Source of the DNA: JANXQE01 sp035294005
Lineage (GTDB): Bacteria; Verrucomicrobiota; Verrucomicrobiia; Limisphaerales; UBA8199
Reading direction: 5' to 3'
Assembly (NCBI GenBank): GCA_035294005.1
Contig: DATGLT010000148.1
Location: 1-14,261, forward strand
Length of the DNA stretch: 14,261 nucleotides
How positions within the stretch are numbered: the first letter of the stretch is position 1; each line of letters starts with the position of its first letter. The notes beneath the pieces are model-generated. The model saw only the letters and a program-made list of their open reading frames with translations, did no database searches and was not told the origin of the DNA. Below, piece after piece: positions 6,564 to 14,261 of this stretch. Made by a program: the position numbers and the translations under genes.

Positions 6564-6658
6564 CGATCGCAGAGTGGATGCGCTCCCAACGCGTACAGCC
6601 TGCCGCGTTTGAAATCAAGATTATGCGCAGCGAAACCGGGAGCGACGCGCCCCAGGGC

Positions 6659-7294
6659 TTACTTCTTCTCAGCTGGCGGTGCGGCAGAACCCGATTTATA
6701 CAAGCCAGCCTTAATGAAGGGTTGCAGGTAGGCGCCATACCCCGCGCTCTCCATCTGTTCGACTGGAATAAACTTCAACGAGGCGGAATTGATGCAATAC
6801 CGCAAATGCGTCGGGCCAGGCCCGTCGTCAAATACATGTCCGAGGTGCGAATTGGCGGTTTTCGAACGCACTTCCGTGCGTTCCATTCCGGCCGAGTGGT
6901 CGGTGTGTTCCAGCAGAGATTGCTCGGCCAGGGGCCGGGTAAAACTCGGCCAGCCGCAGCCTGAATCGAACTTGTCCAACGAGCTGAACAAGGGCTCCCC
7001 TGAGACTATGTCCACGTAAATACCCGGCTTTTTATTGTTCCAATATTCGTTACGAAACGGCGGCTCAGTTGCCGCGTGTTGAGTAACCTGGAATTGCATC
7101 GAGCTAAGCCTCTGTTTCAACTCGGCCTCGGTCGGCTTTTGAAAGTGGTCCATAGCGGAATTGGTTGGAGTGTTGGAAGGCGAAGCTGAGGCGGTTTGAG
7201 TCGGGACCGGCTGCGATTGGGCGCGGGAACATCCGCTGACAAGAAGCGTCAACAGTAACGCCGCTGAGGCCGGCCCAACGATGCTTGTCTTCAT
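6659..7294 (-). CDS. msrB: Peptide-methionine (R)-S-oxide reductase MsrB, lipoprotein form
   Basis: MsrB reduces methionine-R-sulfoxide in oxidised proteins. The 211-residue precursor begins with a lipoprotein signal (AALLLTLLVSGC, lipobox Cys22), then a Ser/Thr/Pro-rich linker to about residue 50. The enzyme should therefore be membrane-anchored on the periplasmic side and repair envelope proteins. The MsrB domain has GIYVDIVSGEPLFSS, FDSGCGWPSF (Cys113, the likely resolving Cys), SHLGHVFDDGP and RYCINSASLKF (catalytic Cys167). The two CxxC zinc pairs of many MsrBs are absent: their places read VSGE-like and SKTA-like sequence, as in the PilB-type class. The frame is open to 7411, but only the ATG at 7294 gives a lipoprotein signal. 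No Shine-Dalgarno is visible. It lies 80 bases after the ABC-F gene, so read-through is possible. Electron donors would have to be found elsewhere. Confidence 0.95.
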   Translation of the reverse strand: MKTSIVGPASAALLLTLLVSGCSRAQSQPVPTQTASASPSNTPTNSAMDHFQKPTEAELKQRLSSMQFQVTQHAATEPPFRNEYWNNKKPGIYVDIVSGEPLFSSLDKFDSGCGWPSFTRPLAEQSLLEHTDHSAGMERTEVRSKTANSHLGHVFDDGPGPTHLRYCINSASLKFIPVEQMESAGYGAYLQPFIKAGLYKSGSAAPPAEKK

Positions 7295-7374
7295 GAGAAG
7301 AGAATGTAGCGCAGCAATCGGATCGCGCAAACAAATCGACGGCAGGCGCCTTCGTTCCTTTTGAAGGTCGATCC

Positions 7375-9330
7375 TCACAGCGTTTCGAGCAAAGTCGCGG
7401 CCTGTTCCCATTCCGGGTTGAGCTCTGACAGGCGCTGTTGGATGTCCATCAGTTCACGGTTGATCGCCACCGCACCACCGCCTTTCTCGTAAGTCTCTGG
7501 TTTCTCCAATTCCGCAATCAGTTCGGATTGGCGCTTTTCGAGTTGCCGGATTTCAGATTCCAGCGCGTCGACGCGCTGCTGCTGGGCTTTGCGTTCGCGC
7601 GACCGTGCCTGGCGTTGCTCGGCTTCGAGGCGCTTTTGGTCCTTGCGCGAGACCTCGTTCGCGTTTTCCGGCTCTGAATTGCGGGGCGGGTTCCGGCTCG
7701 ATCCTGGAGTGAAGCCTGCGGTCAGACCTGCGCGCTCCGAAGCCGCTTTGCTTTTATCCAGGTAGTACTGATAGCCGCCCGGGTAGTGCGTCAAGCGGCC
7801 GGCATTGACATGCACCACGTGGTTTGCCAGGGAACGGATGAAATACACGTCGTGGCTGATGAAAATCAACGTGCCTTTAAATTGATCGAGCGCGTAGGCC
7901 AGCGCATCGATGCTCGACATATCCAGGTGCGTTGTCGGTTCATCCATCAGGAGCAGGTTAGGCGGGTCCAGGAGCAACTTCACCAGTGCCAGCCTGCTTT
8001 TCTCACCACCGCTGAGCACGGACACCTGTTTGAAAACGTCGTCGCCACGAAACAGAAAGCACCCAAGCAGGGTGCGGACAAACTGCTCGGTTATCCTTTG
8101 CGGCGTGTCGAGCGCTTCATCCAGCACCGTTCGCTCCGGCTTGAGCATGTCCACCCGGTACTGGGAGTAGTACCCGGCCTTGACGTTGTGCCCGAGCGTT
8201 CGTTCGCCGCTTTGCGGGATCAACACCCCCGCCAAGATCTTCAACAACGTTGACTTGCCCGCGCCGTTTGGGCCCACCAACACAATTCTCTGGTCGCGCT
8301 CGGCCTGGAAGTCCACCCCGCGATAGACGGCGTTTTCCCCATAGGAATGATGAATGCCCTGGAGTTTGATCACGCGCTGACCGCTGCGTTGCGGCTGAGG
8401 AAATTTAAAGTCGAGCGCCGCGGCCTCATTGGAGGGCGCTTCCACTTTGTCCATGCGCTCGATTTGCTTGAGCTTGCTTTGAGCCTGGGCTGCCTTGGTG
8501 TTTTTGGCGCGGAACCGGTTCACGAACTCCATTAACCGGGCAATTTCGCGTTCCTGATGCTTGAACGCGGCCAGGAGTTGTTGCTCGTTGGCTTCGCGTT
8601 GGAGCAGATAATCGTCATAACCTCCGCGGTAGCGGATGAGGCGGCTCTGGCGAATTTCAACGATGCTGCCGACGACCTGGTTCAAGAATTCGCGGTCATG
8701 CGAAATGACCAGGATCGCTCCCGGATACGTTTTTATGTACCCCTGAAACCAGAGCAGCGCTTCGAGGTCCAAATGGTTGGTCGGTTCGTCTAACAGCAGC
8801 AGGTCAGGTTCCTGAACCAGCAGGCGCGCCAGGTGGGCCCGCATCACCCATCCGCCGCTCATTTCCCGGGCCGGCCGGTCGAAATCTTTTTCTCTGAAAC
8901 TCAGCCCGGCGAGAATCTGCTTTGCTTTGGCTTCCAGCCTGTACCCGCCCAGTTCGTTGAACCGGTCGTGGACATCGTCATGAACGTCTTCGGGGTGGAG
9001 CGCTTCGGTTGGGTGATCGGCGTCCCACGCCTTTAAAATACGACGCAGCTTGATGTATTCCGGGGTGATCCCGGTCGCCAGTTCGATCACCGTCTCATCA
9101 CCGATCGGCGCGTTTTCCTGCGGCAGGTACCCGTACGTGATACCTCGCTCGAATGTGATCTGCCCCTCGTCGGGCTGTTCCTGGCCGAGGACGATAGAGA
9201 ACAAGGTGGTCTTGCCGGCGCCGTTCGGGCCGACCAGTCCGATCCGATCCTCTCGATTGACCTGCAGCGTCGCGTCGGAAAACAGAACGCGATCGGCGTA
9301 GGCCTTTTTGATGCCGGACAGGGTTAGCAT
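7375..9330 (-). CDS. ABC-F family ATP-binding protein (ribosome-associated type)
   Basis: This 651-residue cytoplasmic protein has two ABC ATPase domains and no membrane span. Domain 1: Walker A GPNGAGK (K40), signature MSGGW (S158), Walker B LLLLDEPTNHLD (D181/E182), ISHD switch. Domain 2: Walker A with K359, signature LSGGEKSR (S440), LLLMDEPTTHLD (D463/E464), ISHD. Between them lies the charged inter-domain linker (HQEREIARLMEFVNRFRAKNTKAAQAQSK) that in ABC-F proteins reaches into the ribosomal E/P site. The C-terminus is a long Arg/Glu/Gln coiled coil (about residues 575-635), as in Uup and YheS-like members. Family roles are translation-factor activity on stalled ribosomes, or antibiotic protection in a subset; which applies here is unknown. 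I chose the ATG at 9330 (MLTLSGIKKAYADRVLF, the canonical family start). A TTG at 9366, overlapping the upstream stop, is the alternative. Confidence 0.94.
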   Translation of the reverse strand: MLTLSGIKKAYADRVLFSDATLQVNREDRIGLVGPNGAGKTTLFSIVLGQEQPDEGQITFERGITYGYLPQENAPIGDETVIELATGITPEYIKLRRILKAWDADHPTEALHPEDVHDDVHDRFNELGGYRLEAKAKQILAGLSFREKDFDRPAREMSGGWVMRAHLARLLVQEPDLLLLDEPTNHLDLEALLWFQGYIKTYPGAILVISHDREFLNQVVGSIVEIRQSRLIRYRGGYDDYLLQREANEQQLLAAFKHQEREIARLMEFVNRFRAKNTKAAQAQSKLKQIERMDKVEAPSNEAAALDFKFPQPQRSGQRVIKLQGIHHSYGENAVYRGVDFQAERDQRIVLVGPNGAGKSTLLKILAGVLIPQSGERTLGHNVKAGYYSQYRVDMLKPERTVLDEALDTPQRITEQFVRTLLGCFLFRGDDVFKQVSVLSGGEKSRLALVKLLLDPPNLLLMDEPTTHLDMSSIDALAYALDQFKGTLIFISHDVYFIRSLANHVVHVNAGRLTHYPGGYQYYLDKSKAASERAGLTAGFTPGSSRNPPRNSEPENANEVSRKDQKRLEAEQRQARSRERKAQQQRVDALESEIRQLEKRQSELIAELEKPETYEKGGGAVAINRELMDIQQRLSELNPEWEQAATLLETL

Positions 9331-9362
9331 GTCAGCGGAGTTGGGGGCAGTGGTACCAAAGC

Positions 9363-12300
9363 TCAACCCGCTCGCAGCGGGTATTTGGGCTTTCGCACTT
9401 CTGGCGGCGGGTTGGTTTTAAGCTGTTGCAGGACTTCCTGGATGGCGCGCTCGAGCTGGGGATCTCCGCCTCTCGCCATGATTGACGGGTCATCCACAAC
9501 CGTAATGTCCGGATCTACTCCATGCCCCTCGATAATCCATTCGCCTTTGGTGCTGTAGATACCAAAGGTCGGAACCGTGACGCTGCCGCCATCGATCAAC
9601 GGCGGCGCGCCGGTGATCCCAATAAGACCGCCCCAGGTGCGGGTCCCGATCAAGGGGCCGAGCCCGGCCTTTTGGAAATAGAACGGGAAGCAATCGCCGC
9701 CTGAACCACTCCAGCCGTTCACCAGCATGACCTTCGGGCCGGAGTTGGCAATTTGCGGCCAGGACCAGTCATGGCCGTCCCGCACACCCCAATAATTTAA
9801 AGTTTTACGGCCGAGCAGTTCGACGAATCGATCCGGAATTTGACCGCCGCTGTTGAACCGTTCGTCGATGATCAGGCCGGCCCTGTTGAACTGGGCTCGA
9901 AACTGGCGGACCAATTCTGATTGGCCGTGCCGGCCGGTATCGGGAACATAAACGTAACCCACCTTTCCATCGGTGGTTTCCTCCACTTTCCGGCGGTTCT
10001 TCTCGATCCAGGCCAAATGCCGCAGGCGGGCCTCGCTGGAGAGTGTGTGCACGAGCACTTCATGCGCTCCCTCCAACTTGGGCTGGCTGTTCACACTGAG
10101 AAAGACCGGCTTGTCCGCCAAGCCCTGAAATGCCGCGTAAGGCTCGCGATCGGTTTCCAGCGGCAGCCCGTTCACCGCCAGCAGGTAGTCGCCTTCCTTC
10201 ACTTCCACTCCAGGCTCGGCCAAGGGCGAGCGCGTCTCAGCATCCCATGGAGCGGCGTGAACTATCTTCTTGATCCGGTAAGCCCCGTTTTCGATAGCAA
10301 AATCCACCCCGAGATAGCCCACACCTTGTTGCTTGGGCGATTCGACATCTCCTCCGCTTCGATACGTGTGGGATGCATTCAGTTCGGCAATCAGTTCGCC
10401 GAGGACGTAATTAACGTCCCACCGTGTCACCGCATCGTCCAGCAATTGACTGTAACGTTCGCGCATTTTCTTCCAATCCACACCGTGCATGTTGGGATCG
10501 TAAAAGTAATCACGCTCAAGCCTCCAGGTTTCCGTGAAGAGCTGATGCCATTCAGCCACGGGATCGACCAGGGTCTCCAGGGATTGAATCGGCAGTTTCT
10601 TTTCAAATTTCTGTCCATCCTTGGGTTCAATAATGGCGTATTCCTTCTTGCGCCACACCAGGACCTTCTCGCCTTTGGCCGCCATCATCGCGCCGTCCAC
10701 ATCCTCGAGAATCGTTTTCTCTTCCCTTTTTTCGAAATCGTAATACTTCAAGTGGGCTTTCTCTTCCTCCGCACCCGTCCGGGGCAGTTGGCGGTACACC
10801 AGCTTGTCCGCTAGCGCCGACACAATCTCATAGCGGCCGGGTTTGGGCGGCAGCACGACCGCGCGTCTCTCGAAATCAGCCACGTCGATTTCCACCGGCT
10901 TGGCGGGTTTCTCCTCCTTCTGTTCCTGCTTCTCGTCGCTCGAATCGTCCTTGCTCTCCGATTTTTCGGATGTGCCCGTCTTTTCTTTTTTCTCTTCGGC
11001 CAACCGGGGTTCGTCCTTCTTCCGATCCTTGTCGTCAGGCTTCTTTTTGTCTTTGTCCTTGGGTTTATCCTTTTCCTTGTCGCTCTTTTGCCCTTCATCG
11101 TCGTTGCGAGGTGCCAGCAATGACGGGACGTTCTTCCTCAAGGGAACCGCGACCAACTGGTAAGAGTTGGCGTAAATCCAAGTCTCATCCAGGTCACTGT
11201 AAAGCGGATCGAAATGCCGGCCCGAACTGTAGAAGAGGTATTTGCCATCGGGATCAAAGACCGGTTTGTCATCGTCGTAATACCCGCTGGTGACCACATG
11301 GGATTTGCCTTCTTTGGTGTCGAATAGGGCAATCGCGGTGTGCCGGTTTTCCAGGTCCTGTGGGTAAGCAATCCAGCGACTGTCCTTGGACCAAGCGAAG
11401 GCGAGTTGGCTCAGGCCGTCCTGGTACAACCACAGTTGCTTGCCGATTTCCCGGGTTTCCTTTTTATCGAGATCATGAAGATGGATTCGCATCGCCTGGT
11501 CGATGAAAACCAGCTTGCGGCTGTCCGGTGACCAGAATGGCCGGTAGCGAAAACCCGGCCCGAGCTTCGTCAGGCTTTCCTCTTTCCCGGTGCCGTCCGC
11601 GGGACGAATCGTGAGTTCATATTCGCCGCTCCGATCACTGAAATAGGCCAGGGTCTTTCCGTCCGGTGACCAGGAAGGCGTGCGCTCGGCAGCGCCGGGC
11701 GTATGTGTGAGGTTCCGCACCACGCCATGCTCGGCCGGGACGGTGAAGATTTCACCACGCGCTTCGAAGACCGCGCGCTTGCCCGATGGTGAGATGTCCG
11801 GTTCACGAACGGCGTTCGAGACATCTTCAAGGTGCGGTTTCAGTGTTGCCCGGTCCGTGAGCACCTGGATGTGCACTTCGGAATACTTTTCGGTGCCCAG
11901 ATCCATCACGAATAGCCTGCCGCCGTTTTCAAACACCATGTCCTGCGGACCTATATTCGGAAAATGAGTGTCGAACTCGTCGAAGGTCGTTACTTGGCGG
12001 AACGCTTCGGTCTTGATGTCGTATGCCCAGATGTTGGCACGGCGATTTTTATCCCGGTCGGAAAGGAAGTACAAAGTGGACCCATGCCACATCGGTTGTG
12101 AATTGGCGGCCTCGTTGCCCGTGATGTTTTTCGAGGCGTACGTTTTGAGGTCAAAGGTCCAGATCGCCGAATTCATTCCCCCGCGGTACCGTTTCCAGGT
12201 GCGGAAATCGACCGAGATGGCGATGTAGGCCAACGTGTCCCCGTCGGGGGAAATCGCGCCGAACTCGCCATACGGCACAGGCAATTTTTCCGGCAGACCG

Positions 12301-12764
12301 CCATTGGCCGAAATCTTGTACAACTGGTTGAACCGGTCCTTTTCGCTATAGCGAGATGAGGCGAAGAGGATCGATTTGCCGTCCGGATACCACTCGAGCA
12401 TCCGGTCGGGATCTCCGTGGTAAGTGAGGCGTCGTGGCAACCCGCCTGCCGCAGGCACGACGTAGATGTCAGTGTTCCCGTCGTAATTACCGCTGAAGGC
12501 AATCTGAGAGCCATCGGGAGAAAATCGCGGAAAGGTTTCCTCTCCTGCGGGCGAGCTTAAACGCATGGCTTCGCCGCCGGTTTTTGGCGCAACCCAAATG
12601 TCGCCGGCGTAAACGAACGCGATTTGCGTTGCTGAAACGTCAGGGTACCGAAGCATCCTCGCGTTGACGCCGCAGGCGGTGGGGCTGTTGGTCTGGGCGG
12701 CGGCGGCAAATGTCGCCAGGAATGAGGTCAACGCCACCACGCAAATAGAGAATCGCTTTTTCAT
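9363..12764 (-). CDS. Exported tricorn-like S41 peptidase with N-terminal beta-propellers
   Basis: The precursor has 1133 residues; archaeal tricorn is about 1070. A Sec signal peptide (KKRFSICVVALTSFLATFAAAAQ) sends it to the periplasm. About 35-720 is WD40/TolB-like propeller repeat (FSPDGSQIAFSGNYDG, WSPDGKTLAYFSDRSG, WSPDSRKLVF). This is interrupted at about 555-625 by a very Lys/Glu/Asp-rich insertion that looks disordered. The helical C1 region (WHQLFTETWRLERDYFYD) leads to NASHTYRSGGD with Ser798-His799, a PDZ domain at about 813-908 (GYLGVDF...KEGDYLLAVNGLPL), and the C2 core with the nucleophile Ser1021 in WSGSGGD and Glu1079 in IIEGHGVDPDI. This matches the Ser/His/Ser/Glu arrangement of tricorn, which cleaves short peptides fed through its propellers; periplasmic peptide degradation is the likely role. 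The frame is open 31 codons further upstream, but only the ATG at 12764 gives a signal peptide. The ABC-F gene follows after 32 bases. Confidence 0.94.
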   Translation of the reverse strand: MKKRFSICVVALTSFLATFAAAAQTNSPTACGVNARMLRYPDVSATQIAFVYAGDIWVAPKTGGEAMRLSSPAGEETFPRFSPDGSQIAFSGNYDGNTDIYVVPAAGGLPRRLTYHGDPDRMLEWYPDGKSILFASSRYSEKDRFNQLYKISANGGLPEKLPVPYGEFGAISPDGDTLAYIAISVDFRTWKRYRGGMNSAIWTFDLKTYASKNITGNEAANSQPMWHGSTLYFLSDRDKNRRANIWAYDIKTEAFRQVTTFDEFDTHFPNIGPQDMVFENGGRLFVMDLGTEKYSEVHIQVLTDRATLKPHLEDVSNAVREPDISPSGKRAVFEARGEIFTVPAEHGVVRNLTHTPGAAERTPSWSPDGKTLAYFSDRSGEYELTIRPADGTGKEESLTKLGPGFRYRPFWSPDSRKLVFIDQAMRIHLHDLDKKETREIGKQLWLYQDGLSQLAFAWSKDSRWIAYPQDLENRHTAIALFDTKEGKSHVVTSGYYDDDKPVFDPDGKYLFYSSGRHFDPLYSDLDETWIYANSYQLVAVPLRKNVPSLLAPRNDDEGQKSDKEKDKPKDKDKKKPDDKDRKKDEPRLAEEKKEKTGTSEKSESKDDSSDEKQEQKEEKPAKPVEIDVADFERRAVVLPPKPGRYEIVSALADKLVYRQLPRTGAEEEKAHLKYYDFEKREEKTILEDVDGAMMAAKGEKVLVWRKKEYAIIEPKDGQKFEKKLPIQSLETLVDPVAEWHQLFTETWRLERDYFYDPNMHGVDWKKMRERYSQLLDDAVTRWDVNYVLGELIAELNASHTYRSGGDVESPKQQGVGYLGVDFAIENGAYRIKKIVHAAPWDAETRSPLAEPGVEVKEGDYLLAVNGLPLETDREPYAAFQGLADKPVFLSVNSQPKLEGAHEVLVHTLSSEARLRHLAWIEKNRRKVEETTDGKVGYVYVPDTGRHGQSELVRQFRAQFNRAGLIIDERFNSGGQIPDRFVELLGRKTLNYWGVRDGHDWSWPQIANSGPKVMLVNGWSGSGGDCFPFYFQKAGLGPLIGTRTWGGLIGITGAPPLIDGGSVTVPTFGIYSTKGEWIIEGHGVDPDITVVDDPSIMARGGDPQLERAIQEVLQQLKTNPPPEVRKPKYPLRAG
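9366..9382 (-). other. RNA hairpin at the tricorn/ABC-F junction
   Basis: ACCCGCT, loop of 3, AGCGGGT is a perfect 7-bp GC-rich stem. On the minus strand it ends at the base next to the tricorn TGA (9365-9363) and 35 bases before the ABC-F ATG. It encodes the last tricorn residues (YPLRAG). No T-run follows. Stop-proximal attenuation or mRNA processing is inferred. Confidence 0.4.
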
Positions 12765-12853
12765 TGTATAAACGATGAATGCTGAGTTTAGCCGGGCAGC
12801 ACCCGGGCGAAAGCTGAAAGTCAGACTATTCCTCAGCTGCCAGGGCGGCCGCT

Positions 12854-14014
12854 TCAATCCAGCTTCAGCCCCAGGGAAGCGGCAACGGTGCGATCGACTA
12901 CGGGCACGCCATCTACATATTTACGATTCAGTCCAAACCCTTCATCCCATCCCCAAACCGCCCACCCGATCTGGTTTTCCGCCAGGACCTGGCCGAAATC
13001 CCGGAACCAATTGGCTCGATGCTCCGCTTTTGCGTAAACAGGGTATACGCCAAATTCGCCGCAGTACAACGGCACCTTGTTTTTGAGCCCCCATTCGACG
13101 CCTTCTTTGAAACGCGCGGCCAATTTTGCTTTGTTCCAGCGTTGTTCGCCGTACTTCTCCAACATCTTTTTCGAGCCAGGGAATTGTTCGAGGCTGGTCA
13201 ACAAAGGCGCGACATCTTCAGGGCTCGAGGGGTAAGGGACGGCGCGCAGAGGCTTAACGTCAGGCCCGGCCCACGTCGCGCCCTGGTGTGTAAAAGCAAA
13301 GGGATCATAACAGTGGAAGGAATAAACCACGTTAGTATCCTCCAATAATTCAAGCTTCCGCAGACCGTCAATCCCACCCCAATTCGGTCCGGAAGTCATG
13401 ATGGTGTGGTTGGGCGCGCTTTTTCGAATGGCCTCGGCCAATCTTCGATTGAAACCATTCCATTCCGTTTCGCGGTCCTTGAAGACCGGTTCGTTGATGA
13501 TCTCGAACAGGGTCAACTCGGGATCGAACTGGTTGAGCCTGGCGGCCAAATGACTCCAGAATTTTACAAAGGCGCTCTGCCATTCCAGGTTCAATTCCGA
13601 GGGGCGATCTTCATTATGCAAGTCGACCAGGACAAGCAAGCCGGCGCGATGGAAGCGCTTAATGGCTTCATCCACAAAGGCCGCGGTATCCGCCAGAATG
13701 GCTCCTGTCGATTGGTCCATGACCACGCGGGGCTGCAGACACAACCGCACGTGGCTCAACCCCATTTTCCGCATCATTACGGCTTCATCTTCGGTTATGT
13801 AGTTCGAGAGTTGTTCTTTGTTCGAGCGGGGGCCACCTCGAAACCACCGGCATACGTTGGCGCCTTTGGCCAGGCGGTTCAGGCGGCTCCGCGGAACAGT
13901 GCTTACGCCTGACGAACTGGCCCACGCGGTTGCAGGAAGGAGGCTGGCCGTGACTGCTGTCCCGGCGACCTGGAGGAACTCTCTACGATTTAGGGTTTTT
14001 TGCTCTGACATCAT
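12854..14014 (-). CDS. Glycoside hydrolase family 5-type (cellulase-like) protein with Tat signal
   Basis: The product has 386 residues. LNRREFLQVAG followed by TAVTASLLPATAWASSS is a twin-arginine signal with a likely AWA cleavage site, so export of a folded enzyme is expected. The mature protein is one TIM barrel with no extra carbohydrate-binding module. GH5 landmarks occur in order: RLCLQP after strand 3, LVLVDLHNED (conserved His), LFEIINEP with acid/base Glu175, YSFHCYDPF (conserved His-Tyr), LYCGEFGVYP with nucleophile Glu320, and WAVWGWDEGFGL at strand 8. GH5 enzymes cleave beta-1,4-glucans, mannans and related beta-glycosides; specificity is not readable here. Its ATG (14014; a second ATG follows directly) overlaps the stop of the upstream gene as ATGA, so it is translationally coupled to it. 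The tricorn gene starts 89 bases downstream. Confidence 0.92.
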   Translation of the reverse strand: MMSEQKTLNRREFLQVAGTAVTASLLPATAWASSSGVSTVPRSRLNRLAKGANVCRWFRGGPRSNKEQLSNYITEDEAVMMRKMGLSHVRLCLQPRVVMDQSTGAILADTAAFVDEAIKRFHRAGLLVLVDLHNEDRPSELNLEWQSAFVKFWSHLAARLNQFDPELTLFEIINEPVFKDRETEWNGFNRRLAEAIRKSAPNHTIMTSGPNWGGIDGLRKLELLEDTNVVYSFHCYDPFAFTHQGATWAGPDVKPLRAVPYPSSPEDVAPLLTSLEQFPGSKKMLEKYGEQRWNKAKLAARFKEGVEWGLKNKVPLYCGEFGVYPVYAKAEHRANWFRDFGQVLAENQIGWAVWGWDEGFGLNRKYVDGVPVVDRTVAASLGLKLD

Positions 14015-14261
14015 GAGTGCACGATAGCGGCGAGCCGCCTCGTGTCACTACGAAACCCAACCGCCTCAGGCCAGTGTCCTTGAGCCAGCATGTCGTAGCA
14101 GTCGCGCAGGGCTTTGCGAACATTGCCGGCGTGCTGCTCCCACAGGGCCCCTGCCAGATGGCTGAGTTCACTGGGAATGCCGCCTGAAAGTTCGGCCATC
14201 AATTCGGCCAGCAGGTCTTTTGAGGTGTGGCACTCCCAGAGCGTCGGCAGCCGGCCGGGGT
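14011..14261 (-). CDS. Unknown protein, C-terminal part only (5' end beyond window)
   Basis: The frame is open from the right edge to a TGA at 14013-14011, giving the last 82 residues. Visible sequence includes TLWECHTSKDLLAELMAELS, LSHLAGALWEQHAGNVRKALRDCYD and the tail FRSDTRRLAAIVHS. It is mostly amphipathic helix with no membrane span. The segment HAGNVRKALRDCYDMLAQ faintly resembles helical parts of AAA-type or regulatory proteins, but I do not recognise a family. The 4-base ATGA overlap with the GH5 gene shows this is a real coding end and that the two genes are transcribed together. A TTG/ATG pair at 14202/14199 could be read as an internal start, but the frame continues uninterrupted to the window edge, so a longer protein is more likely. 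Confidence 0.65.
   Translation of the reverse strand, partial: PGRLPTLWECHTSKDLLAELMAELSGGIPSELSHLAGALWEQHAGNVRKALRDCYDMLAQGHWPEAVGFRSDTRRLAAIVHS

Noticed and set aside
9921..10814. 297-codon plus-strand frame inside the tricorn gene
   Set aside because: It is antisense to the C1, PDZ and S41 regions, whose motifs are unambiguous; there is no independent start signal.
10843..11163. Ser/Phe/Leu-rich plus-strand frame resembling a hydrophobic small protein
   Set aside because: It is the complement of the Lys/Glu-rich insertion of the tricorn protein; AAG/GAG codons read backwards give Leu/Phe/Ser, so the composition is an artefact.
12791..12807. CCGGG-CAGCA-CCCGG hairpin between the GH5 and tricorn genes
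   Set aside because: It has only five base pairs in a GC-rich spacer with no T-run, too weak to call a terminator.
2921..14261. A possible new multi-gene defence or biosynthetic system
   Set aside because: The identifiable products (oxidoreductase, Fe-ADH/ABM pair, MsrB, ABC-F, tricorn, GH5) are each familiar and share no common substrate or signature; no nuclease, toxin, reverse transcriptase or repeat array accompanies them.

Overview
The window looks like ordinary chromosome from a moderately GC-rich Gram-negative bacterium, most likely of the Verrucomicrobiota (Pedosphaera/Limisphaerales type). That assignment is an inference. It rests on Tat-exported Gfo/Idh oxidoreductase and glycoside hydrolase genes, a double zinc-ribbon single-span membrane protein, a secreted tricorn-type peptidase, a lipoprotein MsrB, and mostly weak or absent Shine-Dalgarno sequences. 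I see no rRNA or tRNA gene, CRISPR array, transposase or phage gene. No stretch over 300 bases lacks a gene.

Left part (1-2502), genes in alternating directions: a secreted phosphoesterase of the phospholipase C/AcpA family runs off the left edge on the minus strand. It is divergent from a small VOC (glyoxalase-fold) gene, and their 156-base intergenic region holds a pair of neighbouring palindromes. The VOC gene converges on leuD, the small subunit of isopropylmalate isomerase, with a hairpin between the two stops.

Middle (2620-5029), plus strand: a 78-residue small protein of unknown function, a membrane protein with two N-terminal zinc ribbons, and a Tat-signal Gfo/Idh/MocA oxidoreductase.

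Right part (5086-14261), all minus strand; transcription order is from high to low coordinates: the C-terminal end of an unknown protein (overlapping the next gene by ATGA), a Tat-exported GH5 glycosidase, an exported tricorn-like S41 peptidase, an ABC-F ATPase, a lipoprotein MsrB, an ABM-fold monooxygenase-like protein and an iron-type alcohol dehydrogenase. The last two overlap in a TGATG junction and surely form one translational unit. The remaining gaps are 32 to 107 bases, so a longer operon is possible, but the products share no obvious pathway.

I found no convincing new multi-gene system. The better leads are local: twin palindromes in a divergent promoter region, a His-to-Gln change at a metal-ligand position of the Fe-ADH, a strong hairpin spanning the tricorn stop/ABC-F junction, and a possible frameshift near the end of the zinc-ribbon gene.
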